Assembly (NCBI RefSeq): GCF_011386835.1
Contig: NC_088809.1
Location: forward strand, 21,273,067 to 21,337,066
Direction: 5' to 3'
DNA: 64,000 nt
From: Chrysemys picta bellii
Lineage: Eukaryota; Chordata; Testudines; Emydidae
Positions within the stretch are counted from its first letter, which is position 1. Each line of letters opens with the position of its first letter. Below, piece by piece: positions 44,346-54,645 of the stretch. The notes beneath the pieces are model-generated. The model saw only the letters and a program-made list of their open reading frames with translations, did not search any database and was not told the DNA's origin. The position numbers and the translations under genes were made by a program.

Positions 44346-45854
44346 TGGCAACAGGGCAAATCCAGCCCCGGCCCTGGTATTGAACCAGCGTCCACAGCGT
44401 CAGTACTAATGAGAGTCGAGGTGTGGTTGCCCATAAAGCCACAAGACTGCACTCAGCACGGGACGCTATGCCCGTGGCAGTACACGCAGCAGTTGGAGGT
44501 TCCCGGAGAGGAGGGGGATGGCGGGTGTCTTTGGGGCATGAGAAGTAAGAACCGGCTGGGGACTGATGCTCTGATTCAAACCTGCGTCCTGTAATCTGAG
44601 TACCAAGGGGTTCAGGACAGTCAAAGGCATCATAGGGGTTTAGCTGCCCTTGGAATCCATCGGTATTTGGACACCCAACTCCCTTAGGAGCTTGGACAAT
44701 CCCAACCTTATGGCTCTGCTGTGCCCAATGGAGGCCCTGATCCTGCAATCAGATCTGCCTGGGCCCACGGCTGCACCCGCATGGAGCTTTCTGAAATCAA
44801 CAAGGCTCTGCCCTGTGGATCTCACTGCAGCCCTGGGGTCCAAGATTGGCAAGAAGATTGTCACAAAGCAGCTTCACACACACGCACACACACGCTGCCC
44901 CCCAAGCATAGGATGTGTCCAGCCCACGACTGACCCCGCTCCACCTCCTGGGGCCGGCTACCATGCTCGGTGACAGGGCCGAGTGGATGGCCCCTTTGTG
45001 CCCCTTTAGCAAGAAAGGGGATGTGGCACCTCCAGCGAAGCGAGGGGAAGCAGGGATAAACCGGCCTGCCAATACTGGTCCTGACCTGGGCACACCCGCC
45101 CGGCTCCAATCACTCCAGCTCATCTGCGACTCCGGCGCGTGACAGAGAAGGGAAAGCGGAGGAGAACACATGTCTGGAATGCGGCGACATTGTGGACGCG
45201 GGCGGCCGGGCTGCATCTGCCCCAGACAGTGGAGACCAGACCTTTGATTTGGTTATGCGGGGCTAATGCAATCATGTCTGCAAAGCGATTCCCTGCTGCT
45301 TTCCGAAGGAACGGCTGACGATGGGGAACACAGCCAGGGGAGACAGCTCCACATTACAGTTAAGGCAATAAACAGCCGTCCCCTGCACGAGGCTGCCTGG
45401 AGCCGCCGGCATCGCACCCCCGCGTCTGGCCACGTTATCATCCTCACATACCCCAGAGCTCCCAGGCTGCGAAAGGCCAGATCCGCTGCCCCTGCAAACT
45501 GGGCGCTGGCTAGTGCTGGGTGCAGCCGCCGAGGGGGGCAGGGCAGCGGTGGGCCCTCTGCAGTCCCGGAGCCCCAGGGAGGTGCTGTTTGCAAACCCTG
45601 AGCATGCAGCAGCCCCAGTGGAGCGGATGAGATATGCATGGACACGCTGGAAAAGAAAGGCTGGAGAGAGGCAGCATCTTGGTCAATTTCAAGCCAGATT
45701 CCTTGGGCTAAAGGGATCTCCGGGGCTAGCCTAGGGCAGGACAGCCTGCGGGTAAACATAACGTTCCAGGAAATGCCTTGACAGGAGAGGCTCTGTGGAG
45801 AAAAGTGGAAACACAACCTATGCTGCATTCAGCCAGCCAACAGGCCATATGCCC
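44346..45854. other. Mostly unannotated; one palindromic-repeat remnant
   Basis: 44735-44850 (CCTGATCCTGCAATCAGATC, GCTTTCTGAAATCAACAAGG) looks like the GGATCTGGCCC family. A short CACACACGCACACACACG patch lies at 44875. Nothing else is recognised. Confidence 0.35.
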
Positions 45855-46020
45855 GGCCCAGCAGCCTGGAAGCACCTGGGTTCTAACCCCAGCTCTGATC
45901 CTGACTCCCACTGTAGGACCTTGGCCAAATGACCGCTCCTGCCTCAGTTTCCCCACCTGTCAAATGGAGTTACTAAGGCCTGCTTGGGCGGAGGGCTGCT
46001 ACGATTATTTAGGAAAGCGA
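45855..46020 (+). repeat. MIR-like SINE
   Basis: CACCTGGGTTCTAACCCCAG, GTAGGACCTTGGCCAAATG and TGCCTCAGTTTCCCCACCTG give head and core in plus orientation. Confidence 0.8.
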
Positions 46021-46571
46021 TCTGAAGATCATACAATCTGTGTAAGCCTTGTTACCAAGGGTGCAGGTGGTGGGTGGCCAGAGAACACAGGAAGGGCGAT
46101 GGAGGGCCGAGGGAAGCACAGCCTTCAGCGGCTGAATGCACCGCAGGGTTAGAAATGGAAGACAGCACACGCTACGTAGCGACGGCTGGCTGGAGGGAGC
46201 TCGGAGCAGAATCCCCAGAGAAGAGAAACAGCAGGGCAGAAGCAGAGCAGGGAGATGGCAGGAGCACCGAGCGGAGCGGGGTCCGCAGCCCATTCCACAA
46301 TTGCTGAGTCTAGGCCAGTCTTAGCGAGACCCTATGGGGCGACTCTAGGCAGCCCGAGCCCGGGAGCCACAGGGACACCCCTTTATGTTCATCACAGTCC
46401 AGCCCTCGGCAAGGGACACCGCTGAGAGCCAGAACCAACCGGCATCCGGCTCCGAACGCCCCTGAAGACAACTGCATGGCTCCTGCTGGTAGGATGAGAG
46501 GCCGGGCTGTGGGCGGAAAGGGTGCGAGAAGGAAATACTCATTTCTGGAGAATGTGCCTCAGTGACAGACG
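46021..46571. other. Unannotated stretch
   Basis: Nothing recognised. Confidence 0.3.
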
Positions 46572-46665
46572 CAGGGCGCTCGAGCTATTTCGCTTAACAA
46601 AGAGAAGGTTACGGGGTGAGCCGACTCCCTACACCGGGGAATACCGAAACCATCTGCTCTAGGAA
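46572..46665 (+). mobile_element. Short old CR1 ORF2 fragment
   Basis: GAGCTATTTCGCTTAACAAA followed by GAGAAGGTTACGGGGTGA matches the CR1 ORF2 block (L-F-x-L-T-K-R-R-L-R-G) just upstream of the C-terminal domain. Similarity beyond about 46620 is weak. Confidence 0.55.
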
Positions 46666-47747
46666 TTCTCCACAATGCTCCCTTCCGGCCTGGGAACCTG
46701 TGAATTTTATACAGTCCTCCCGACAGGGGGCGGAATCAGCCGAGTGCCCAGAACCTACCCCACCACATGCGTCAGATAACACACGAACCTTCTCTGCAGA
46801 ATGCGCCGACGCTGATGGCAAACACCTTTGCTCATCTAACTCGCACGACAGCCCTTCTGAAAGGCTCAGTGCGTTGGCAGCGTCAATTCCCCGCTTTACG
46901 GGAGGCAATGCACCCATCTTTGGGCTCTGGGAGCTAAAATTGGCCTTTGCCAGGAGGCCCGAAAGCTGGAAACATTCGCTCAGCAGTTCGCGCCGTTCCC
47001 TGGCTCCTTTGCAGGCGCTCCGAGGACCACAGTGCTGAGGACAGCATCTTATCACCCATTATTAGCAAAACACAAAACTAAATAAAACTCAAATGAGATG
47101 TACTGTGCACCGCTCCGGCTCCATATAACCAGGGCTTCTATTTGTTAGCTCCTGAGAGCAATTTACACAAATCATTTAGAACAGGGAGAGGAGGGGGGGG
47201 GGGGGAAAGATGTCTTTAAAAACACCTGATGTCTGGACTCTCATTAAATGGAATTAGCTGGCAAATGCGATAATCCCATTTCATGCTGCAAATGCGGCAG
47301 CGGGGGGAGGGGAGGGAAATGATAGGGGAGCCGTGGTTCAATCCTGCCAGAATGTCCTCTCGGCACTTCTAGGAGCTGGAACGGCGTTCTGGTACTTCTC
47401 CTGGCCCCAGGCCCAGCGGCTTCTTGCCCTCCAGGGCTTCAGAGTGTCCCCCAAGCCAGCTGGCGCCAGGCCAGGGTGGGGAGCGCCCGGTTGGCACAGA
47501 GGGAGCCAGGGATGCTGTAGCCAGAACCAGGCAGGGGCTCCCGGAGTTGCCGGGAGCCTGACACAGAGCCGGGCAATGCCAGGAGCCAGGTAGAGAGGCC
47601 ACCCAGAGAGCGGAGCAGAAGTGAGGCACAATTAGGGGGAAGGTGAAGCCAGGACGGGCTCTGCAGGGAGTCACCCCTGCTCCCCTGGGCCTCCCCCAAT
47701 CTTCCCCCTAGCGCTCCCCCCGCCCTGCATTCCAGCCCCTTTTTCTC
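46666..47747. other. Unannotated; AT-rich island 47040-47290 and G-run
   Basis: No repeats recognised. 47040-47290 stands out as AT-rich with motifs such as GACTCTCATTAAATGGAATT and GATAATCCCATTTCATGC, interrupted by a 13-G run at 47193-47205. It looks like candidate conserved non-coding DNA. Confidence 0.3.
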
Positions 47748-48208
47748 GGCACTGGTCTACACTACAGCCGTGCTCCTGCCGACCTAACCCATCCACTACA
47801 TCGACTTCATAACTCCACCGCCGCGAGAGGCGTAGGGGCGTCAGGGCGACGCTTACATTGCCTGTCAGCCCGGCGCGGGGCTCGCAGCCTCCACCTCCCC
47901 CAGGGCTGAGGGAGCAGGGCTGTTTCACAGCAGGGAGCCTACCAGCAGTGAAACGGACATTCTCGTCCGTTTCATGGCTGCTATTATTTCACATTTGGGC
48001 TCCGGCTCTCAGACCTGGGGCAGGTGGGGGGCTCCAGCTGTAAGCCCCACGGGGCTGTCGGTGCCCCACACTCCAGTAGTCGGTGCCCCACAATGCCTCA
48101 CTTCAGTCGGTGCAAGCACGCCTGGGGAGGACACGCACCACCAGCAGAAGGAGGGTAGTGTGGACACCAACAGCCGACTCGACCCAGTTTTGTAGTGTAG
48201 ATGTGCCC
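47748..48208. mobile_element. MITE with TCTACACTAC termini
   Basis: The left end GGCACTGGTCTACACTAC and the right end GTAGTGTAGATGTGCCC are inverted copies (GGCACxxxTCTACACTAC). Next to the left end are blocks I recall from a turtle MITE (CTACATCGACTTCATAACTC, CACCGCCGCGAGAGGCG). A perfect 10-bp hairpin sits near the middle (47949-47974). No target duplication was identified. Confidence 0.65.
47949..47974. repeat. Perfect 10-bp hairpin inside the MITE
   Basis: TGAAACGGAC and GTCCGTTTCA are exact reverse complements around the 6-base loop ATTCTC, close to the centre of the MITE. Confidence 0.85.
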
Positions 48209-48280
48209 GAGGACTCCAGAAGACCCCCGCACCCTTTGTTGAAAGCAACAGAGCTCTGGCTGCAAAGTCCATGATGACGT

Positions 48281-48482
48281 GGGGGGGGAGGGATAGCTCA
48301 GTGGTTTGAGCATTGGCCTGCTAAACCCAGGGTTGTGAGTTCAATCCTTGAAGGGGCCACTTGGGGATCTGGGGCAAAAATCAGTACTTGGTCCTGCTAG
48401 TGAAGGCAGGGGGCTGGACTCAATGACCTTTCAGGGTCCCTTCCAGCTCTATGAGATAGGTACATCTCCATATATATATAAT
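48281..48482 (+). mobile_element. tRNA-derived SINE (Cry type), variant tail
   Basis: The head is the same as at 36956 (A box TAGCTCAGTGG, B box GAGTTCAATCC). The tail differs: GGGGGCTGGACTCAATGACC, GGTCCCTTCCAGCTCTATGA and a short TATATATATA instead of ATTCTATG. This suggests a distinct SINE subfamily using a different CR1-like tail. Confidence 0.88.
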
Positions 48483-48599
48483 TTATCTCTGACCACAGAG
48501 CTGAGCCCATCACGGTCCCCAGCGCTTTGCGTCCAGAGAGCTCAATGCAACTTACTAAAGGAAGGAGAGTATATGAACGCACTATGTCCCCCCACGACG

Positions 48600-48760
48600 G
48601 GCTGTCCAATACCAGTGTGAGAGAGGGGGAATCACAGGGCCTGGGAGAGAGATTTGCCCAACGCCACCCAGCACATCAATGACAGAGCTAAGAACAGAAC
48701 CCAGGTCTCCTGGTTCCCAGTCCAGGGCTCTTTGCACTAAGCCACACTGCCTCCAAAGCC
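48600..48760 (-). repeat. MIR-like SINE, reverse orientation
   Basis: GAGATTTGCCCAACGCCACC, GACAGAGCTAAGAACAGAAC, CAGGTCTCCTGGTTCCCAG and CTAAGCCACACTGCCTCC give the reversed core and head. Confidence 0.8.
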
Positions 48761-48829
48761 TCGGTATTCTCCTACCCGGGTCACCCGCCCGCTGGCAACG
48801 GCACCCAGCCGAGAAATGGCTGGAAGAGT

Positions 48830-48925
48830 AACAGAGTCATCAATTCCAAGCCAAGTCACCCCGTCTGACCTCCTGTACAACACAGAGGGGAGATCTGCCC
48901 CCCAGGACTGTCCAGACATCACCAC
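48830..48925 (-). mobile_element. Short old CR1 fragment, reverse
   Basis: AGTCATCAATTCCAAGCCAA followed by CCCGTCTGACCTCCTGTACA and CACAGAGGGGAGATCTGCCC follows the reversed 3' UTR of the older CR1 branch, with a gap. Confidence 0.5.
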
Positions 48926-48949
48926 TAACCCTCAGCCAATGAACAGGTC

Positions 48950-49394
48950 ATTAGCAAGCTCTGATCCTGCTCCCACCGAGATCAACGGCACAGTTCCCAC
49001 TGACGTGAACTGCGGGGCTCAGGCCCGTCAGCGCGGGTGCTCAGCTCCTCCCAGGGTCAGGCCCTCAGCGCCTCATGTGGATGACAAGATCACGTTGCCC
49101 GTTAGCCAAGACAAGAGTCCCAAAGCAGGAGACAGGTGTGGAGGAGCGCGGTCATGACAGGGCGAGGGCAATTGGATGGGGGAGGGGCTCCTGCGCCAGC
49201 CGGGAACAGGCAGTGCTGGAAGATGGCCAGGACAGCGGGGGTCAGGGCAATAGTCTCTATTTTCCTCGCCAACACCTCCCGCAGAGGGAAAGCCAGGGAG
49301 CAAACCCTAGGGAAGAACGCTACACATCGTACGCACAGCCCGGGGCAAGGTGAGGGGCATGGGGGGAGGGACGCAGAGAGGGGTAAGGGGGGCG
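48950..49394. other. Unannotated; palindromic-repeat remnant at its left edge
   Basis: 48957-49025 (CTCTGATCCTGCTCCCACC, CACTGACGTGAACTGCGGGG) is a remnant of the dispersed GATCTGGCCC family. Nothing else is recognised. Confidence 0.35.
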
Positions 49395-49617
49395 GGTCTG
49401 GGACCAGGAGCGAAGCCACGGCCGGGGGTCGGGTGTGGCGCCATAGTCAGGGGCCGAGGCTGGGGCCAGGCCAGTTGCCACGGCTGGGGGCAGGACTAGA
49501 GCAGAGCTGGGAGGTGCTCCCTCCCTGCTCCCCATGGGAGCTAGCCCAGGCGCTGCCCTGCCCCCTGGCCCCCCGGATGTTCCTCCAGTGCGCCCCACAG
49601 TTTGGGGACCTCTGATC
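49395..49617. mobile_element. hAT-like MITE, 3' part
   Basis: It ends GCGCCCCACAGTTTGGGG followed by ACCTCTG, the CAGAGGTCCCC-type terminus of a hAT MITE. The interior (GGGGCCAGGCCAGTTGCC, GAGCTAGCCCAGGCGCTG) matches a GC-rich turtle family I recall. The CAGxGG 5' terminus is missing. Confidence 0.55.
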
Positions 49618-50997
49618 TATGGGTTTTATCCTGCTGCCCATCACCGGACCATCTGGGCACATTCCACTGGCCGCAGTGCAGTCCCCAGTGGGCACGCAGC
49701 CCTGCTGACACCTGGGCGTCGGGGTAAGGGAGAGGGATTTTACTAGCCCTGATCCAGCTCACAGTTTGCACCGTCTGATCAACAGACTCACATTTTGCTC
49801 TGAGTCACACAAGCTTGCGGGGACCCAACCAGCTGGCTCGAAAAGGCTCTGGGTAAAACTCATCACACGTGGCTTTAGATCAGCCACTTGGCAAAGGAAG
49901 CAGCCCGGCGTGTTTGCAAGATACGTCCCAGTCTGGGCTCGGGCTGACAAGTCCGTAAGTGACACGTAAGCCGGAACCTCGGCGCCAGCCCATTGCCGTC
50001 CGGGAAGCTGCATTGATTCCCAGCAGCTGGGGATCTGGCCTTAGCAGACTTCTCATTTCAAGAGGCTTCCGCTCTTCCTTTCACGGCAAACACGACTTCT
50101 GCTGGGACAGCAGCGAGCTCGGCCTCTGCACTGGGACAACACCCCTCCTCCAGAGTCCAGCGCCGGGACCTGCCATGACCCCACCCGCTCCGGTCTGGGC
50201 TCTGCCCGCGCTGTGCAAGACGCCACCGAGAGCATCCGCTCACGCCGTGCTGCGACGGAGCAGGGGCTCGAGGCTGACTCGGAGCGGCATGTGCCAGCTG
50301 CTGAGTCACCCACCCTACCTCTCCCGTCACGCCCGGCATTCCCCGGAGGCCTCTCATCCGGCACAGAGCCAGCGTGACAGACGGGGGGGTGGGGGGATGT
50401 TCCAAGCTGCAGAACTCCCTTCCCTGCCGATGAACGGCTGCTCCCAGCTCACCTGCGCGCTCCTACATTGATCCAGCTGTTTGCTGCCCAGGGGGAGAGG
50501 AGCTCCGAGGTGAGGCACGCTGAGGCCACCCTCACCAGCGAGCCAAGCCCAGCAGCGATGGGGTCGGGCGTTCCTTTGGCCGCAGCAAGTCCTAGTGCCA
50601 ATGGCCCCACACAGGCAGGAGGGACCTGGCGCTACTGCCCCAGCCGCTCGGATCTTAGCAAATCCCGCACGACGGACAGAGACACGCTCCTCTCCCGGGC
50701 GAACGCGAGGAGTCATCAGAACAAAGGACACAGGGCTGGAAGGGGAGCCCCTGGCTTTACCCCAGCTTGTGCAGGGTGAGATACAGACAGACGTCAGCAG
50801 CTCCCGGGGGGCCGTCCCAGCAGCCCCCTTCCCACTGCTCTGGGGCGTCCCACGGCAGGACATGATCTGCAGCAGACCCCTGGGGGGCAAACCTTGGGCC
50901 AAATCCTGAAAGAGACTCAGTGCGAGCAACTCCCCGTGACTGATGGGAGAGGCAGGGGCTCGGCAGCGTTCAGGATCAGGCCGAGGGACAGCCGAGG
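49618..50997. other. Unannotated stretch
   Basis: No repeat or gene recognised. A 191-residue minus frame (50354-50929) is composition-driven. Confidence 0.35.
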
Positions 50998-51150
50998 GTG
51001 GAGTCTCCTTCCTTGGAGGTTTTTAAGGCCCGGCTTGACAAAGCCCTGGCTGGGATGATTTAGTTGGGAATTGGTCCTGCTTTGAGCAGGGGGTTGGACT
51101 AGATGACCTCTTGAGGTCCCTTCCAACTCTGATATTCTATGATTCTATGA
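50998..51150 (+). mobile_element. Young CR1 3' end (5'-truncated)
   Basis: It begins inside the last codons of ORF2 (GTGGAGTCTCCTTCCTTGG) and runs through the 3' UTR to ATTCTATGATTCTATGA. Over about 150 bp I see essentially one difference from the full-length copy at 13030-13187 (GATTTAGTTGGG instead of GATTTAGCTGGG), so both come from the same young subfamily. Confidence 0.93.
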
Positions 51151-51827
51151 TCTAAGACATGCTCTTTTCCAGGCCTTGGGTTCCCAGCTAGCCCCATGCC
51201 ACTCGCTGCATCCCACGTCCCACCCCTGGAGTCCCAGGAGACATCCTCTGTTTCCCGCTAGGCTTCCTGTGTCACAATGGGCTAGCCACCAAATCACTGG
51301 CGGTGCCAGACACTAACAAGGAACAAAGCCCAGACTCCCGCTGGGGACAGGGGCTCCCTGGGGAAATAGCCAAGAGGGACCGGTCCTCTTTCCCCAGGAG
51401 CAAGGCCCCGCTGTCTGCTTGGGGAAGAGCTCGTGAGGAGGTCTGGGGAGACTTCGGCACACGGAACCATGATTTAATACTCAGCGGGCATCAGACCAAT
51501 CCCCAGGGACAGGACGCGGTTAGATCCAGACCAGCCTGGAGTAGGGAAGGGCTCACCCCACCCGGGTTTGTTTAGCAAGAGACTGTTTGCAGTTCAGCGA
51601 AGGTAGTTCGCGCTGGCCCGGCCATCAGGGCCAGCCCAAAAGATCTCACACCCAGCCCGGTGCCAGCGTGGCCATGCACACCCACCCAGCCCTTGGCGCC
51701 AGTGCCCACCCAAACACAGACACACGCTCACCCCTGGCACGCACACACAAAGGGATAACACTAAAACCCACAGTCACACACACAGTCTGATGCCCAGGCA
51801 CCTAAGCAGAGAGAGAACACAAACATC
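51151..51827. other. Unannotated; CA-rich near 51700-51785
   Basis: Nothing named. The right part is enriched for CACAC/ACACA text. Confidence 0.35.
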
Positions 51828-52000
51828 ATAGCTCAGTGGTTTGAGCATTGGCCTGCTAAACCCAGGGTTGAGAGTTCAATCCTTGAGGAGGCCACTTAGG
51901 GATCTGGGGCAAAAATTTGTCTGGGGATTGGCCCTGCTTTGAGCAGGGGGTTGGACTAGATGACCTCCTGAGGTCCCTTCCAACCTTGATATTCTATGAT
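51828..52000 (+). mobile_element. tRNA-derived SINE (Cry type), 5' slightly truncated
   Basis: It starts at CATAGCTCAGTGGTTTGAG (A box), has B box GAGTTCAATCC, body GGCAAAAATTTGTCTGGGG, and CR1 tail ending GATATTCTATGATGAT. Very similar to the copy at 36956. Confidence 0.93.
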
Positions 52001-52014
52001 GATCTTCAGAGAGA

Positions 52015-52138
52015 CCCCACACGGAATAACACACCCTCACAACCCCCGAGAGCCGCCCGAGTGTCTGTGTTCCCACCCCACACGGAATAACACACCCTCC
52101 TCAACCCCCGAGAGCCGCCCAGGTGTCTGTGTTCCCAC
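52015..52138. repeat. Tandem duplication of about 62 bp, two units
   Basis: CCCCACACGGAATAACACAC to GTGTCTGTGTTCCCAC (52015-52075) is repeated immediately at 52076-52138 with a few changes (CTCACAACC versus CTCCTCAACC; GAGTG versus AGGTG). Confidence 0.92.
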
Positions 52139-52643
52139 CGCCGCGCCGCGCCCTGGGAGCTGTGTCTCCTGCGAGATGAGCCGTTCTCACTCTTACTTAC
52201 ACAAGAGCCTTAGAAATGAAAGGAGGGAATAACCGGCACACAGGATCAACCGCAGGGATGACATCTCCCAGAGCCAGCCAATAACTGACTGCGTCTGGCT
52301 GTCGATCCTTCCCCGCCTACGACTGACCTGCCCGCGCAGAGCGGGGTGTGCCACGTGGATGTCAGAGAGAGCCGACCCCAATTCCCCCTCGGGCACTGGG
52401 AACAGTCGTGTCGAGCAGAAGAGCAAGTTCTTACCACTGTCGCCGTTACGCTGATGACGATCAGCATTACCTCACTGGTCCCATTGTGCTGGGGACTTAC
52501 AACCCCAATAGACCAAACGGGCGAGGAGAAAGTGCCACGGAGAGGGAGAGCCACTTGCACTGTGGTCCCGTGACTCTGTCCACTAGGCAACGCTGCCTGA
52601 GAATTTCAAATGATGTCATCCGTGCTGATGCTGCCCAGCAGGA
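52139..52643. other. Unannotated stretch
   Basis: Nothing recognised. Confidence 0.3.
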
Positions 52644-52826
52644 CATAGAATCATAGAATATCAGGGTTGAAAGGGGCCTCAGGAGGTATCTAGTCCAACT
52701 CCCTGCTCAAAGCAGGACCAATCCCCAGACAGATTTTTGCCCCAGATCCCTAAACGGCCCCCTCAAGGATTGAACTCACAACCCTGGGTTTAGCAGGCCA
52801 ATGCTCAAACCACTGAGCTCCTCTCC
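52644..52826 (-). mobile_element. tRNA-derived SINE (Cry type), reverse orientation
   Basis: The reversed CR1 tail (CATAGAATATCAGGG, TAGTCCAACTCCCTGCTC) is followed by the reversed body (CCCAGACAGATTTTTGCCCC), B box (GGATTGAACTC) and A box (CCACTGAGCT). With the plus copy at 51828 it forms a long inverted repeat about 640 bp apart. Confidence 0.93.
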
Positions 52827-53664
52827 TTGATGGGTAGTCTATTTAAGCTGGAGCCTGTCTGCATGAGGAGCTCTGCACCAGTGCAACTCTCTTGTGAACA
52901 GGCACAACGCTGGTGTCAAACACGACCCATACCAGCGCCCCCGACCTTGGATCCGGGCCGAGGTGAAATGCACCAGGACGCTGGTGCAGTGTCTGCAATG
53001 GTGTAGCTCCATTCGTGCATCGCGACCTGACACACACCAGGCACAAGGTGTCCCCAGAGAGGCTTTGCGTGAAGAGCTGCCCACGACCATCCCCAGCCCA
53101 GGCAGAGCCAAGGGTTCAGGATTCCCCGACTCCTTCCCCATTGTGTGACGCCCGGGAGCAGTGACACGACAGCTGAGGATCTGGCCCCCTGGGCACACCG
53201 ACTGATGCCAGCCACCGATGTGCCCAACCTTTCCCAAGCTGAATCTGGGTTACCAAGCGCTGCTTAGAAAAATGAGCCCGGAGAGGCTGGGTCCCATCAG
53301 GATAGGGGCAGAGCGCCACGGGGATCACCCCGCTGAGCAGGACGGCATGTGGAGGGGAACGTGACCCGTTAGGAGGCACTGCTCCCAACTCGCTCTGGCT
53401 CAGAGGGGTGGAGTTTGTGCCCATGTCTCCGCAGCACAAGAGATTGGGCAGAGCTCACGAGGAGCCGCCACTCCCATCAGAGCACAATCACTGCGTGCAC
53501 CACAGGCGTGCACGTGCGAAACGCGGAGCACCCTCGGCTCCTACGGATCTCCACAATCCTGCCTCGGGGAGCAGGGAACCGGGGGTCAGCGAACACAAGC
53601 TAACGAGATCCTTGGAGGAGGCGACTGTCCCTCGGTACGGGGCACTGGGAGACCAACGGTGGAA
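52827..53664. other. Unannotated; short palindromic-repeat end at 53168
   Basis: GACAGCTGAGGATCTGGCCC (53169-53188) is an end of the dispersed palindromic family. Nothing else is recognised. Confidence 0.35.
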
Positions 53665-54027
53665 CAGCGCATCCAACTCGAGCGTCTGCATCATACAAAG
53701 GCAGTTGATAAATTGGAAGGGGGACAGAGAATGATTCACGAGCTGGAAAATAAAAAAAAAGCCTTCCAGGGGAGGCTGAGAGTGCTTGATCTGATTAGCT
53801 TCTCAAACAGGAGTTCAAGAGGTGACCTGATTACAGGGTAGCAGTATCTTCGTGGGGAGAAAATACTGGCTCGTAAAGGGCTCTTCAGTGGAGACAGGGA
53901 GAACAAGAACCCACTGGCCGGTAAAGCCAGACACAGTCACTTTGAAACCAGGGCCAGGAGGATTCACAAACTCCCTAGGGAAGTGGTGGATTTGCTCTCT
54001 CTTGCCGTCTCCAGATTGAGGCTGGAG
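53665..54027 (+). pseudogene. CR1/L3 ORF2 C-terminal relic
   Basis: The frame 53659-53841 keeps the block before the CR1 C-terminal domain: DKLEGGQRMI, RLRVLDLISF and SRGDLIT, in the order of the intact protein ([31 protein letters not shown] at about 12707-12842). A stop follows. Reverse transcriptase motifs are upstream of this fragment and missing. Confidence 0.72.
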
Positions 54028-54526
54028 TAGGGATACCATACATCCGGATTTTCCCGGACATGTCCAGCTTTTTGGTCCTCAAATCCCCGTCCGGGAGGAA
54101 TTTCCAAAAAGCAGGACATGCCCGGGAAAATAGGAAGGCCTGGTAAGGGGACCGCCTCCTCCCCGGGCTCCAACTTTCCGGGGCCAGACGGCGGCTGTTT
54201 GTTCTCCCCACGTGGGCAGCCGGACTCGGGAGCGGCCACTGCTGCAGCTCCCACTGCCGCGGGGGGAAGTGGCCAAGCACGTGGCGCTCGGCAGCTGCGG
54301 CTCTGGCACCCGGGGCGTGAACCCCCTGAGCCCGGGCCTGCTGCGGGGACCCAGCTGGTGCAATCCTGCGCGCAGCCCCGGAGTGGGGGCAGCAGGCCCC
54401 AGCCCCCCCGTCCCGCTCGGGTCTGGTCACCCTGGGGGCGGAGTTGGGGCGGGGAAGGGGCAAGGCCGGGGCCCCGTGGAGTGTCCTCTTTTTACAGGAT
54501 TGAAATGTGGTAACCCTAGGCTGGAG
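54020..54526. mobile_element. hAT-like MITE with perfect 8-bp target duplication (nested)
   Basis: The element 54028-54518 starts TAGGGATACCATACATCCGG and ends AATGTGGTAACCCTA, inverted TAGGGxTACCAxA termini. GGCTGGAG stands on both sides (54020-54027 and 54519-54526), a perfect 8-bp duplication. The left part carries CCCGGACATGTCCAGC and GTCCGGGAGGAATTTCC, typical of a turtle MITE family I recall. The GC-rich centre has no gene. Confidence 0.9.
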
Positions 54527-54645
54527 GCCTTTCCGGAAGAGGTGATTTAGCCACACACAACTTGTAGGGCTCAGCGCAGAGGGGACTGGGCGACAGAGGA
54601 TGCCCTGGGCTATACAGGAGATCCGACTTCTGACCTTAAACACAA

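Larger units (their letters stand above)
53665..54645 (+). mobile_element. Old CR1/L3 LINE 3' region, split by a hAT-like MITE
   Basis: 53665-54027 carries the end of a CR1-type ORF2 (HTKAVDKLEGGQRMIHELEN, then LDLISFSNRSSRGDLITG) and the region down to GATTGAGGCTGGAG. After the MITE the text resumes with GCCTTTCCGGAAGAGGTGAT, GCCACACACAACTTGTAGGG and GCTATACAGGAGATCCGAC, the rest of the CR1 C-terminus and 3' UTR. Removing the MITE and one target copy makes the two halves continuous, which fixes the order of events: CR1 first, MITE later. Confidence 0.8.
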
